Source of the DNA: Burkholderia sp. USMB20
Lineage (GTDB): Bacteria; Pseudomonadota; Gammaproteobacteria; Burkholderiales; Burkholderiaceae
Direction of reading: 5' to 3'
Assembly: GCF_000949135.2 (NCBI RefSeq)
Contig: NZ_JTAN02000001.1
Location: forward strand, 434,001 to 498,000
DNA length: 64,000 nt
Shown: positions 54,082 through 62,234 of the stretch, piece after piece
Position numbering within the stretch: position 1 is the first letter of the stretch
How the letters are laid out: every line of letters starts with the position of its first letter
Notes under the pieces: model-generated
The model's database searches: none
The model's input: only the letters and a program-made list of their open reading frames with translations
What the model was told of the DNA's origin: nothing
Program-made: the position numbers and the translations under genes

Positions 54082-54885
54082 TCAGTGCTTGCCGGCCGGC
54101 GAGCGATGCTTGTAGAGCACGTCCTGATCGACGCGGATCAGGTTCTGCCCCGCATCGACAACGAAATCCACGCCGTTGTACGCGCTGCCCGTCAGCAGCA
54201 GGATCGCGCTCGCGACGTCGTCGGGGCCGGCGATGCGCGCGAGCGGCGTCGATGCGCGGCTCGCGTGTTCGAAGTCGGCCTGCGTCTGGTCGTCGCTCGG
54301 CAGCATCAGCCCGGGGAACACCGCATTCACGCGCAGCACCGGCGACGACGACAGCGCGAGCATCTGCGTGAGGTTGCCGAGCGCGGCCTTCGCGACCGTG
54401 TAGCTGAAATGGTCGCGGTGGAAGTTTTCCTTGATCTTCTGGTCGACCACGTTGACGACGACGCCCTGCGTGCCGGCCGCGCGGGCCCGTTCGTAGAACG
54501 CGCGCGTGAGCAGGATCGGCGCGCGGCAGTTGACGGCCCAGGCCTGGTCGAATGCCGCGAGGTCGAAGCTCGGGAAATGGTCCTGCCAGAACACCGACGC
54601 GTTGTTGACCAGCACGTCGAGGCGGCCGAAGCGCGCATACACCTGGTCGATCAGTGCGGTGATCTGCGCGGCATCCGACAGGTCGGCCTGCAACGCGACC
54701 GAATCATGCCCGCGTTCGGCGATCGCGCGGGCCGCCGCCTGTGCGGCATCGGCGGAGCGGTCGTAGTGGACCGCGGTGCGATAGCCGTGCGCGGCGAAAT
54801 ACTCGGCGAACGCGCGCCCGGCCCGGCGCGCGGCGCCGGTCACGAGCACGACCGGCGCGTGTGCCGCTTGCTTCGTGGACTGCAT
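54082..54885 (-). CDS. folM: FolM-like pteridine reductase (SDR)
   Basis: A 267-residue SDR with the variant cofactor motif VLVTGAARRAGRAFAEYFAA (arginines that favour NADPH, typical of pteridine reductases), LVNNASVFW, and YTVAKAALGNLTQMLA with catalytic Tyr-x3-Lys. FolM reduces dihydromonapterin or dihydrofolate. Its ATG overlaps the folE stop (TAATG), so it is translated with GTP cyclohydrolase I, which supports a pterin role. Confidence 0.85.
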   Translation of the reverse strand: MQSTKQAAHAPVVLVTGAARRAGRAFAEYFAAHGYRTAVHYDRSADAAQAAARAIAERGHDSVALQADLSDAAQITALIDQVYARFGRLDVLVNNASVFWQDHFPSFDLAAFDQAWAVNCRAPILLTRAFYERARAAGTQGVVVNVVDQKIKENFHRDHFSYTVAKAALGNLTQMLALSSSPVLRVNAVFPGLMLPSDDQTQADFEHASRASTPLARIAGPDDVASAILLLTGSAYNGVDFVVDAGQNLIRVDQDVLYKHRSPAGKH

Positions 54886-55514
54886 TACGTATTCGTCAGG
54901 TTGACTGAAGAAGGATTCGCGACAATCGACAGGAATTCGCGCCGCGTCGACGGATCGGTGCGGAACGTGCCGAGCATGCGCGACGTGACCATTTCGACGC
55001 CCGGCTTGTGAATGCCGCGCGTCGAGATGCACTGGTGCGCGGCTTCGAGAATCACGCCGACGCCCTTCGGCTGCAGCACGTCGAACAGCGTGTCGGCGAT
55101 CTGCACGGTCATCTTTTCCTGGATCTGGAGGCGCTTCGCAAACGCGTCGACGAGGCGCGCGAGCTTCGAGATGCCGACGACGCGATGGTTCGGCAGATAT
55201 GCGACGTGCGCGCGGCCGATGATCGGCACCATGTGGTGCTCGCAATAGCTCTCGAAGCGGATGTCCTTCAGCACGATCATCTCGTCGTAGCCGTCGACTT
55301 CGCTGAACGTGCGCGCGAGGATGTCGCGCGGTTCCAGCGCATAGCCGGCGAAGAACTCTTCGTATGCGCGCACGACGCGCGCCGGCGTGTCGAGCAGCCC
55401 TTCGCGGGCGGGATCGTCGCCGGCCCAGCGCAGCAGCACGCGAACGGCATCCTCCGCTTCTTCGCGGCTCGGCCGGGATGCGGCCGGCTCGGGCCGCGCG
55501 TTCTTTTTACCCAT
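54885..55514 (-). CDS. folE: GTP cyclohydrolase I
   Basis: A 209-residue type I GTP cyclohydrolase, which opens GTP to dihydroneopterin triphosphate, the first step of folate and pterin synthesis. Signature elements: [20 protein letters not shown] with zinc-binding Cys and His, and [13 protein letters not shown] with the third zinc ligand. The length and motifs are normal. It is the first gene of a two-gene operon with the FolM-like reductase. Confidence 0.95.
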   Translation of the reverse strand: MGKKNARPEPAASRPSREEAEDAVRVLLRWAGDDPAREGLLDTPARVVRAYEEFFAGYALEPRDILARTFSEVDGYDEMIVLKDIRFESYCEHHMVPIIGRAHVAYLPNHRVVGISKLARLVDAFAKRLQIQEKMTVQIADTLFDVLQPKGVGVILEAAHQCISTRGIHKPGVEMVTSRMLGTFRTDPSTRREFLSIVANPSSVNLTNT

Positions 55515-55615
55515 CTAGTCGCTCCATCGAATGCGGCCGCCTGTGGCGGCGCGGATATCCGGTCATTGTTTCATGCTTTCGCGGGTCGTGCGTGCGGCCT
55601 GCCGCACACCCCGCG

Positions 55616-56542
55616 TCACTTCGGCCACTCGTCCTGCTCGTCGTTGAACAGCGACGCGACGACGCCGCGCAGCCACGCGGTGCGCGGATCGTTGTGGAAC
55701 TTGCGATGCCAGTGCTGCTTCAGGTCGAAGCGCGGCAGCGGCACCGGCGGCTCGACCGGCACGATGAACGCGTGCTCCGCCGCATACGCATAGCCGATCG
55801 CATGCGGCACCGTCGCGATCAGGTCGGTGCGGCTCAGGATGAACGGCAGGCTCATGAAGTGCGGCGTCTCGAGCACCGCGCGGCGCTGCATGCGCTGCTT
55901 CGCGAGGTATTTCTCGAGCACCTCCTGGCTGCGCCCTTCGGCGCGCACCACCGCATGCCCGCACGCGAGGAACTGCTCGGCCGTGAACGGGCGCGCCTGT
56001 TCGAGCGGATGGCCGCGCCGCATCAGGCAGACGAACCGGTGTGTAAACAGACGCTGCTGGAAGAAGTTGTTGCCGTCGAGATCGGGGAAATAGCCGACCG
56101 CGAGATCGATCGAGCCGGCTTCGAGGCCGCGGCCGACTTCGTCGTGTGCGAGCGAGACCGAGCGCAGGTTCGCGTGCGGCGCGCGCGTCGCGAACGCCTG
56201 CAGCAGCTTCGGCAGGAACACGATCTCGCCGACGTCCGACAGCGCGATCGAGAACGTATGCGTGCTCGCCGCCGGATCGAAGTCGTGCGGCGCGACGAGG
56301 CCGCGCTCGATCTGCGCGAGCGCATCGCGCGCGGCCGGCAGCAGCGCGAGCGCGCGCGGCGTCGGCTCCATCCCGCGCGACGTGCGCACGAACAGCGGAT
56401 CGCCGAAATACTCGCGCAGGCGGCCGAGCGCGGTGCTCACGCGCGGCTGGCTCACGCCGAGCAGGTCGCCGGCGCGGCTGACGTTGCGCGTGTCGTCCAG
56501 CGCGACGAGGTAGGGAATGAGGTTCAGATCGAGCGTATCCAT
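55616..56542 (-). CDS. LysR-family regulator next to pobA
   Basis: A 308-residue LysR protein with DNA-binding part LNLIPYLVALDDTRNVSRAG and LLGVSQPRVSTALGRLREYF and an effector domain of the NodD/LinR-like type (GSIDLAVGYFPDLDGNNFFQ). The ATG at 56542 faces pobA across 116 bp, so it probably controls pobA in response to 4-hydroxybenzoate or protocatechuate. Most known pobA regulators are of the AraC or IclR type, so this one is less standard. Confidence 0.85.
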   Translation of the reverse strand: MDTLDLNLIPYLVALDDTRNVSRAGDLLGVSQPRVSTALGRLREYFGDPLFVRTSRGMEPTPRALALLPAARDALAQIERGLVAPHDFDPAASTHTFSIALSDVGEIVFLPKLLQAFATRAPHANLRSVSLAHDEVGRGLEAGSIDLAVGYFPDLDGNNFFQQRLFTHRFVCLMRRGHPLEQARPFTAEQFLACGHAVVRAEGRSQEVLEKYLAKQRMQRRAVLETPHFMSLPFILSRTDLIATVPHAIGYAYAAEHAFIVPVEPPVPLPRFDLKQHWHRKFHNDPRTAWLRGVVASLFNDEQDEWPK

Positions 56543-56658
56543 CGCCAGGCCAGTATCTGGAAAACGTATAGAACATATCTCCTGAATCGCGTTGCTGCAT
56601 AGTCGGGAAAGCGCTCAAATGTGTTCCACGATTCGAATTACTGTTCAGGAGACGAACA

Positions 56659-57891
56659 ATGCGCACCCAGGTCGCCATCATCGGCGCCGGTCCGTCCGGC
56701 CTTTTGCTTTCCCATCTGCTGCGCCTGCAAGGCGTGGATTCCATCCTCGTCGAGGCGCGTTCGCGCGAATATTGCGAGAATCGCATCCGCGCCGGCGTGC
56801 TGGAGCAGGGCACGGTCGACACGCTGAACGAAGCCGGCCTCGGCGACCGTATGCGCCGCGAAGGGCTCGAACACCACGGCATCGAGCTGCTGTTCTCGGG
56901 CCAGCGCCATCGCATCGACCTGAGCGCGCTCACCGGCGGGCGCGCGATCACCGTCTACAGCCAGCACGAAGTGGTGCGCGACCTGATCGCGGCCGGCGTC
57001 GAGCACGGCCACGCGATGCATTTCGAAGTGAGCGACGTTGCGCTGCACGATGTCGAGAGCGAGCGCCCGTTCGTCACGTTCAAGCATGCCGACGGCCGCG
57101 AAGACCGCATCGACTGCGACTACATCGCCGGCTGCGACGGCTTTCACGGCATCGCGCGCCAGACGATTCCGGCCGAGCGGCTGAACACGTTCGAGCGCGT
57201 CTATCCGTTCGCGTGGCTCGGCATCCTCGCCGACGCGGCGCCGTCGCTCGACGAACTCGTCTACGCGCATCACGACAACGGTTTCGCACTGTTCTCGATG
57301 CGCTCGCCGACGGTCACGCGCCTCTACCTGCAGTGCAAGCCCGACGAAGACCTCGCCGAATGGTCCGACGCGCGGATCTGGGACGAACTGCACACGCGCT
57401 TCTCGAACGACACCGGCTGGACGCCGACCGAGGGCCGGATCACGCAGAAGAGCGTGACGCCGATGCGCAGCTTCGTGTCGGAGACGATGCAGCACGGCCG
57501 CCTGTTCCTCGCCGGCGACGCCGCGCACATCGTGCCGCCGACCGGCGCGAAGGGGATGAACCTCGCGGTGGCCGACGTCCGCGCGCTGTCCCGCGCGCTC
57601 GGCGCCCGTTACCGCAACGGCGACGCGACGCCGCTCGAGCGCTATTCGGCGACCTGTCTCGAACGCGTGTGGCGCGCCGAGCATTTCTCGTACTTCATGA
57701 CGAACATGCTGCATGCGTCCCCGGAGGATTCGCCGTTCGTCAATCGCCTGAAGTTTGCCGAGCTGAAGTACGTGACGCGCTCGCGGGCCGCCGCGCAGTC
57801 GCTCGCCGAAAACTACGTCGGCCTGCCGTTCGACGACCAGACGCCCCCCGAGGGATCCCGCCTTGACAACGCGCTGTGCGCGACTCTATGA
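56659..57891 (+). CDS. pobA: 4-hydroxybenzoate 3-monooxygenase
   Basis: A 410-residue flavoprotein hydroxylase turning 4-hydroxybenzoate to protocatechuate with NADPH and O2. It shows the FAD motif VAIIGAGPSGLLLSHLLRL, the DG motif in CDYIAGCDGFHGIAR, and LFLAGDAAHIVPPTGAKGMN near residue 283. About 15 residues longer than the usual 394, at the C-terminus (PPEGSRLDNALCATL region). The gene starts a run with the pca genes; a PcaR-like operator separates it from pcaI. Confidence 0.93.
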   Translation: MRTQVAIIGAGPSGLLLSHLLRLQGVDSILVEARSREYCENRIRAGVLEQGTVDTLNEAGLGDRMRREGLEHHGIELLFSGQRHRIDLSALTGGRAITVYSQHEVVRDLIAAGVEHGHAMHFEVSDVALHDVESERPFVTFKHADGREDRIDCDYIAGCDGFHGIARQTIPAERLNTFERVYPFAWLGILADAAPSLDELVYAHHDNGFALFSMRSPTVTRLYLQCKPDEDLAEWSDARIWDELHTRFSNDTGWTPTEGRITQKSVTPMRSFVSETMQHGRLFLAGDAAHIVPPTGAKGMNLAVADVRALSRALGARYRNGDATPLERYSATCLERVWRAEHFSYFMTNMLHASPEDSPFVNRLKFAELKYVTRSRAAAQSLAENYVGLPFDDQTPPEGSRLDNALCATL

Positions 57892-57901
57892 TCGGCCCAT
57901 C

Positions 57902-57935
57902 GTTCGCTAATCGAATCTCGGTTCGAATAGCGAAC
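57902..57935 (+). promoter_or_regulatory. PcaR-like operator before pcaI
   Basis: GTTCGCTA (57902-57909) and TAGCGAAC (57928-57935) form an 8-bp inverted repeat, and GTTCGCTAATCGAAT and GTTCGAATAGCGAAC each resemble the GTTCGATAATCGCAC-type sites of PcaR/PcaU regulators. It lies 104 bp before pcaI, the expected place for activation by 3-oxoadipate-bound PcaR. No pcaR gene is in the window. Confidence 0.65.
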
Positions 57936-58038
57936 AAATGCCGAAGGTCGACGACGGCCTTCGACGCGGCACGCGACACGCGCGCGTGTCCCCTCGACAG
58001 GCCGCGCATCGAGCCGCGGGTTCGTATCAGGAAGAGAC

Positions 58039-58755
58039 ATGGTCAACAAGATTTTCGAATCGCTTCAGTCGGCGGTGGCCGACATCCACGATGGCGCGAC
58101 AATCATGATCGGCGGTTTCGGCACGGCCGGCATGCCGTCCGAGCTGATCGACGCGCTGATCGAACAGGGCGCGCGCGACCTGACGATCGTCAACAACAAC
58201 GCGGGCAACGGCGAGACGGGCCTCGCGGCGCTGCTGAAGGCGAAGCAGGTGCGCAAGATCATCTGCTCGTTCCCGCGCCAGAGCGACTCGCAGGTGTTCG
58301 ACGCGCTGTATCGCGCGGGCGAGATCGAGCTGGAGCTCGTGCCGCAGGGCAACCTCGCGGAGCGGATCCGCGCGGCGGGCGCCGGCATCGGCGGCTTCTT
58401 CACGCCGACCGGCTTCGGCACGAAGCTCGCGGAAGGCAAGGAAACGCGCGTGATCGACGGCAAGTCGTACGTGTTCGAGACGCCGATCCACGCCGATTTC
58501 GCGCTGGTCAAGGCGTACAAGGGCGATCGCTGGGGCAACCTCGTCTATCGCAAGACCGCGCGCAACTTCGGGCCGATCATGGCCAGCGCCGCGAAGGTCG
58601 CGATCGTCCAGGTGTCGGAAGTCGTGCCGCTCGGCGGGCTGAACCCGGAACACATCGTGACGCCGGGCATTTTCGTGCAGCGCGTCGTCGAAGTGCCGCA
58701 GGCCGCGCATGCGGCCGAGCTGGCTGCCGAACACGCTGCATCGCAAGCTGCCTGA
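58039..58755 (+). CDS. pcaI: 3-oxoadipate CoA-transferase subunit A
   Basis: A 238-residue alpha subunit, with the glycine-rich start ATIMIGGFGTAGMPSELIDA, then IVNNNAGNGETGLAALL and KIICSFPRQSD, as in succinyl-CoA:3-oxoadipate CoA-transferases. It moves CoA from succinyl-CoA to 3-oxoadipate with PcaJ. pcaJ follows after 15 bp with its own GAGGAG site. Confidence 0.93.
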   Translation: MVNKIFESLQSAVADIHDGATIMIGGFGTAGMPSELIDALIEQGARDLTIVNNNAGNGETGLAALLKAKQVRKIICSFPRQSDSQVFDALYRAGEIELELVPQGNLAERIRAAGAGIGGFFTPTGFGTKLAEGKETRVIDGKSYVFETPIHADFALVKAYKGDRWGNLVYRKTARNFGPIMASAAKVAIVQVSEVVPLGGLNPEHIVTPGIFVQRVVEVPQAAHAAELAAEHAASQAA

Positions 58756-58770
58756 CCGAGGAGACCCGAC

Positions 58771-59427
58771 ATGAAACGACTGACCCGCGATGAAATGGCC
58801 AAGCGCGTCGCCCAGGACATTCCCGAAGGCGCGTACGTGAACCTCGGCATCGGCGTGCCGACGCTGGTGGCGAACCACCTCGATCCGAGCAAGGAGATCT
58901 TCCTGCACAGCGAGAACGGCCTGCTCGGCATGGGCCCGGCGCCCGCGCCCGGCGAGGAAGACGACGAGCTGATCAACGCCGGCAAGCAGCACGTGACGCT
59001 GCTCACCGGCGGCGCGTATTTCCACCACTCGGATTCGTTCGCGATGATGCGCGGCGGCCACCTCGACTACTGCGTGCTCGGCGCGTTCCAGGTGTCGGCG
59101 AACGGCGACCTCGCGAACTGGCATACGGGCGCGCCCGATGCGATTCCGGCCGTCGGCGGCGCGATGGACCTCGCGATCGGCGCGAAGCAGGTGTTCGTGA
59201 TGATGGAGCACCTGACGAAGCAGGGCGAGAGCAAGATCGTCGCGCAGTGCTCGTATCCGGTCACCGGCGTGCAATGCGTGAGCCGCATCTACACCGATCT
59301 GGCGGTGCTCGACGTGACGGCCGACGGCCTCGCGGTGAGCGAAATCTTCACCGACCTGTCGTTCGACGAACTGCAGAAGCTGACCGGCGTGCCGCTGATC
59401 GACGCGACGCGCAAGGCCGCGGCCTGA
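58771..59427 (+). CDS. pcaJ: 3-oxoadipate CoA-transferase subunit B
   Basis: A 218-residue beta subunit. The catalytic glutamate lies in LHSENGLLGMGP, and VNLGIGVPTLVANHL and GGHLDYCVLGAFQVSANGDL are typical family blocks. It forms the enzyme with PcaI. A long hairpin follows its stop before pcaB. Confidence 0.93.
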   Translation: MKRLTRDEMAKRVAQDIPEGAYVNLGIGVPTLVANHLDPSKEIFLHSENGLLGMGPAPAPGEEDDELINAGKQHVTLLTGGAYFHHSDSFAMMRGGHLDYCVLGAFQVSANGDLANWHTGAPDAIPAVGGAMDLAIGAKQVFVMMEHLTKQGESKIVAQCSYPVTGVQCVSRIYTDLAVLDVTADGLAVSEIFTDLSFDELQKLTGVPLIDATRKAAA

Positions 59428-59431
59428 CCGG

Positions 59432-59475
59432 CAAGCGTGCCGGCGCGCGCGATCGCGCGCACGCCGGCACGCTTG
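59432..59475 (+). terminator. Long hairpin between pcaJ and pcaB
   Basis: CAAGCGTGCCGGCG (59432-59445) pairs with CGCCGGCACGCTTG (59462-59475), 14 bp, and the loop is itself a GCGCGCGATCGCGCGC palindrome. There is no T-run, so it may act as partial terminator or mRNA-end stabiliser rather than a full stop. Confidence 0.65.
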
Positions 59476-59515
59476 GGTAGACAATAAGCGCACGCCGTTT
59501 CCCCAATCTGATGCC

Positions 59516-60889
59516 ATGCTCGAAGACAGCGCCCGCCTGACCTCCCTCATTTGCGGCACCGAGCCGCTCAACCGGATCTGGTCGCCCCGCGCGACGATCC
59601 AGCGGATGCTAGACGTCGAGGCCGCGCTCACGCGCGCGCTCGCCGCGCAGCAGGTGATTCCCGCTACCGCGGTCGCGCCGATCGAACGCGCGTGCGACGC
59701 CGATCGGCTCGACGCCGAAGCGCTCGCGCACGGCGCGGCGCTCGGCGGCAATCTCGCGATCCCGCTCGTCAAGCAGCTCACCGCGCAAGTGAAGGCCGAC
59801 GACCCGGAGGCAGCGAAGTTCGTGCACTGGGGCGCGACGAGCCAGGACATCATCGATACCGCGACCGTGCTGCAGCTGCGCGACACGCTCGACGTGCTCG
59901 AGCCGCTGCTCGACGAAGCGTGCGCGTCGCTCGCGACGCTCGCGCGCACGCATCGTGCGACGCCGATGATCGGCCGCACGTGGCTGCAGCAGGCGCTGCC
60001 GATCACGCTCGGCCTCAAATTCGCGCAATGGCTCGACGCGCTGCTGCGCCATCGCGCGCGCTTCGCCGAATTGCGTGCGCGCGCACTGGTGCTGCAGTTC
60101 GGCGGCGCCGCCGGCACGCTGGCGAGCCTGCGCGAGCACGCGGCCGGCGTGAGCGCCGCGCTCGCGGCCGACCTGCGGCTCGCGCTGCCGGCCGTGCCGT
60201 GGCATACGCAGCGCGACCGCATCGCGGAAGCCGCGTCGTGCTTCGGGATGCTGACCGGCACGCTCGGCAAGATCGCGCGCGACGTGTCGCTGCAGATGCA
60301 GACCGAAGTCGGCGAGCTCGGCGAACCGGCGGCTGCCGGCAAGGGCGGCTCGTCAACAATGCCGCACAAGCGCAACCCGGTCGGCTGCGCGGCCGTGCTG
60401 ACTGCCGCGGTGCGCGCGCCGAACCTCGTCGCGACCGTGTTCGCGGGGATGGTGCAGGAGCACGAGCGCGCGCTCGGCGGCTGGCAGGCCGAATGGGATG
60501 CGCTGCCCGACCTCGCGCGTCTGACCGGCGGCGCGCTCGCGCAGATCGCGCAGATCGTCGCGGGCCTCGACGTGAACACCGAGCGCCTTGCCGCGAACCT
60601 CGAGCTGACGCACGGGCTGATCCTAGGCGAAGCCGTGATGCTCGCCCTTGGCGACCGGATCGGCCGGCTCGATGCGCATCATGTCGTCGAGCATGCGTCG
60701 AAGGAAGCCGTGCGCACCGGCGCGACGCTGTTCGACGTGCTCGCCGCCGATGCGACCGTATCGGCCCATCTGTCGCGCGACGCGCTCGCGCGGCTGCTCG
60801 ATCCCGCACATTACGTCGGCGAGGCGCAGGCCTGCGTCGACGCCGTGCTCGCGCTGCACGCGGGCACGACACAACCAGGAGAACACTGA
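59516..60889 (+). CDS. pcaB: 3-carboxy-cis,cis-muconate cycloisomerase
   Basis: A 457-residue member of the fumarase/aspartase superfamily. The signature loop SSTMPHKRNPVGCA is at about residues 279-292; HWGATSQDIIDTA and the HARG-like helices also fit. It converts 3-carboxymuconate to 4-carboxymuconolactone. Its stop overlaps the pcaD start (TGATG). Confidence 0.93.
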   Translation: MLEDSARLTSLICGTEPLNRIWSPRATIQRMLDVEAALTRALAAQQVIPATAVAPIERACDADRLDAEALAHGAALGGNLAIPLVKQLTAQVKADDPEAAKFVHWGATSQDIIDTATVLQLRDTLDVLEPLLDEACASLATLARTHRATPMIGRTWLQQALPITLGLKFAQWLDALLRHRARFAELRARALVLQFGGAAGTLASLREHAAGVSAALAADLRLALPAVPWHTQRDRIAEAASCFGMLTGTLGKIARDVSLQMQTEVGELGEPAAAGKGGSSTMPHKRNPVGCAAVLTAAVRAPNLVATVFAGMVQEHERALGGWQAEWDALPDLARLTGGALAQIAQIVAGLDVNTERLAANLELTHGLILGEAVMLALGDRIGRLDAHHVVEHASKEAVRTGATLFDVLAADATVSAHLSRDALARLLDPAHYVGEAQACVDAVLALHAGTTQPGEH

Positions 60890-61674
60890 TGCCTTTCGCC
60901 ACTGTCAACGGCGTGAAACTGCATTACCGGATCGACCGTGCCGCGCGCGACGACGCGCCGTGGCTCGTCTTCTCGAACTCGCTCGGCGCCGACCTGCAGA
61001 TGTGGGCGCCGCAGATCCGCCCGCTCACGCAGCACTTCAACATCCTGCGCTACGACACGCGCGGCCACGGCCATTCCGAAGCACCGGCCGGCTCGTACAC
61101 GGTCGACCAGCTCGCGGGCGACGTGATCGGCCTGCTCGACCACGTCGGCATCGAGCGCGCGCACTTCTGCGGGATCTCGATGGGCGGCCTGACCGGCGCC
61201 GCGCTCGCCGCGCGTTTCCCGTCGCGCATCGTGCGCGCCGTGCTGTCGAACACCGCCGCGAAGATCGGCTCGCCGGAAGTGTGGGCGCCGCGTGCGCAGA
61301 AGGCGCGTGCCGAAGGGATGGCCACGCTGGCCGACGCCGTGCTGCCGCGCTGGTTCACCGACGCATTCGTCGAACGCGAGCCGCGCCTGTTCGACGCGAT
61401 CCGCGACACCTTCGTGCATACCGACAAGGACGGTTACGCCGCGAACTGCGACGCGCTGAACGCGGCCGACCTGCGCGAGGAAGTGAAGGGCATCGCGCTG
61501 CCGGTGCTCGTCGTGACCGGTGCGAAGGACATGTCGACGCCGCCCGACCAGGGCCGTGCGCTGGCTGCTGCAATTCCGGGCGCGCGTCACGTCGAATTCG
61601 ACGCCGCGCACATTTCGAACATCGAGTGCACCGACGGCTTCAACCGCGCGCTGCTCGACTTCCTGACCGCGTGA
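60889..61674 (+). CDS. pcaD: 3-oxoadipate enol-lactonase
   Basis: A 261-residue alpha/beta-hydrolase with the nucleophile elbow FCGISMGGLTGAALA, an Asp in VTGAKDMSTPPDQG and the catalytic His in FDAAHISNIE. It hydrolyses 3-oxoadipate enol-lactone to 3-oxoadipate. Coupled to pcaB by TGATG overlap; pcaC follows after 10 bp. Confidence 0.93.
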   Translation: MPFATVNGVKLHYRIDRAARDDAPWLVFSNSLGADLQMWAPQIRPLTQHFNILRYDTRGHGHSEAPAGSYTVDQLAGDVIGLLDHVGIERAHFCGISMGGLTGAALAARFPSRIVRAVLSNTAAKIGSPEVWAPRAQKARAEGMATLADAVLPRWFTDAFVEREPRLFDAIRDTFVHTDKDGYAANCDALNAADLREEVKGIALPVLVVTGAKDMSTPPDQGRALAAAIPGARHVEFDAAHISNIECTDGFNRALLDFLTA

Positions 61675-61684
61675 GGCACCGACG

Positions 61685-62071
61685 ATGGACGACCAGCAAC
61701 GTTATGAAGCAGGGATGAAGGTGCGTCGCGCGGTGCTCGGCGACGCGCACGTCGACCGTTCGATCGAGAACCGCACCGAAGTGACCGACGAATTCCAGAA
61801 CCTGATCACGCGCTATGCGTGGGGCGAGATCTGGACGCGAGACGGCCTGCCGCGCCATACGCGCAGCCTGCTGACCATCGCGATGATGGTCGCGCTGAAC
61901 CGCGGCGAGGAACTCGCGCTGCACCTGCGCGCCGCGCGCAACAACGGCGTGACGCGCGACGAGATCAAGGAAGTGCTGCTGCAGACCGCGATCTACTGCG
62001 GCGTGCCGGCCGCGAATTCCGCGTTCCATCTCGCGGACAAGATCTTCAAGGAACAGGATGCGGCCGCCTAG
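61685..62071 (+). CDS. pcaC: 4-carboxymuconolactone decarboxylase
   Basis: A 128-residue CMD-family enzyme: YAWGEIWTRDGLPRHTRSLL with catalytic residues, then LHLRAARNNGVTRDEIKEVL and QTAIYCGVPAANSAFHLA. It decarboxylates 4-carboxymuconolactone to the enol-lactone that PcaD uses. Separate from pcaD here, unlike the PcaL fusions of some genera. Confidence 0.93.
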   Translation: MDDQQRYEAGMKVRRAVLGDAHVDRSIENRTEVTDEFQNLITRYAWGEIWTRDGLPRHTRSLLTIAMMVALNRGEELALHLRAARNNGVTRDEIKEVLLQTAIYCGVPAANSAFHLADKIFKEQDAAA

Positions 62072-62234
62072 GCGCAGCTGAACAACACGGCCGGCTCGCG
62101 CCGGACGTGACCCGATCGCGACGCCTGCCGCTGCCGGCCGGTGTCGACGATGCATGACGCGCCGGCGACGAATCGGCGCGCGTACAAGGAAAGGCGCGGC
62201 CATCAAGCTGCGTTGTTTACATAGGAGACACGCG

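Noticed and set aside
58027..60579. An 850-codon minus-strand frame over the pca genes
   Set aside because: Low-complexity serine/alanine/arginine sequence without motifs; antisense shadow of pcaI, pcaJ and pcaB.
59551..61674. A 707-codon open frame on the plus strand across pcaB and pcaD
   Set aside because: It is arginine/alanine-rich shadow coding in a second frame of pcaB, and only its end is the true pcaD frame. The recognised motifs are in the other frame.
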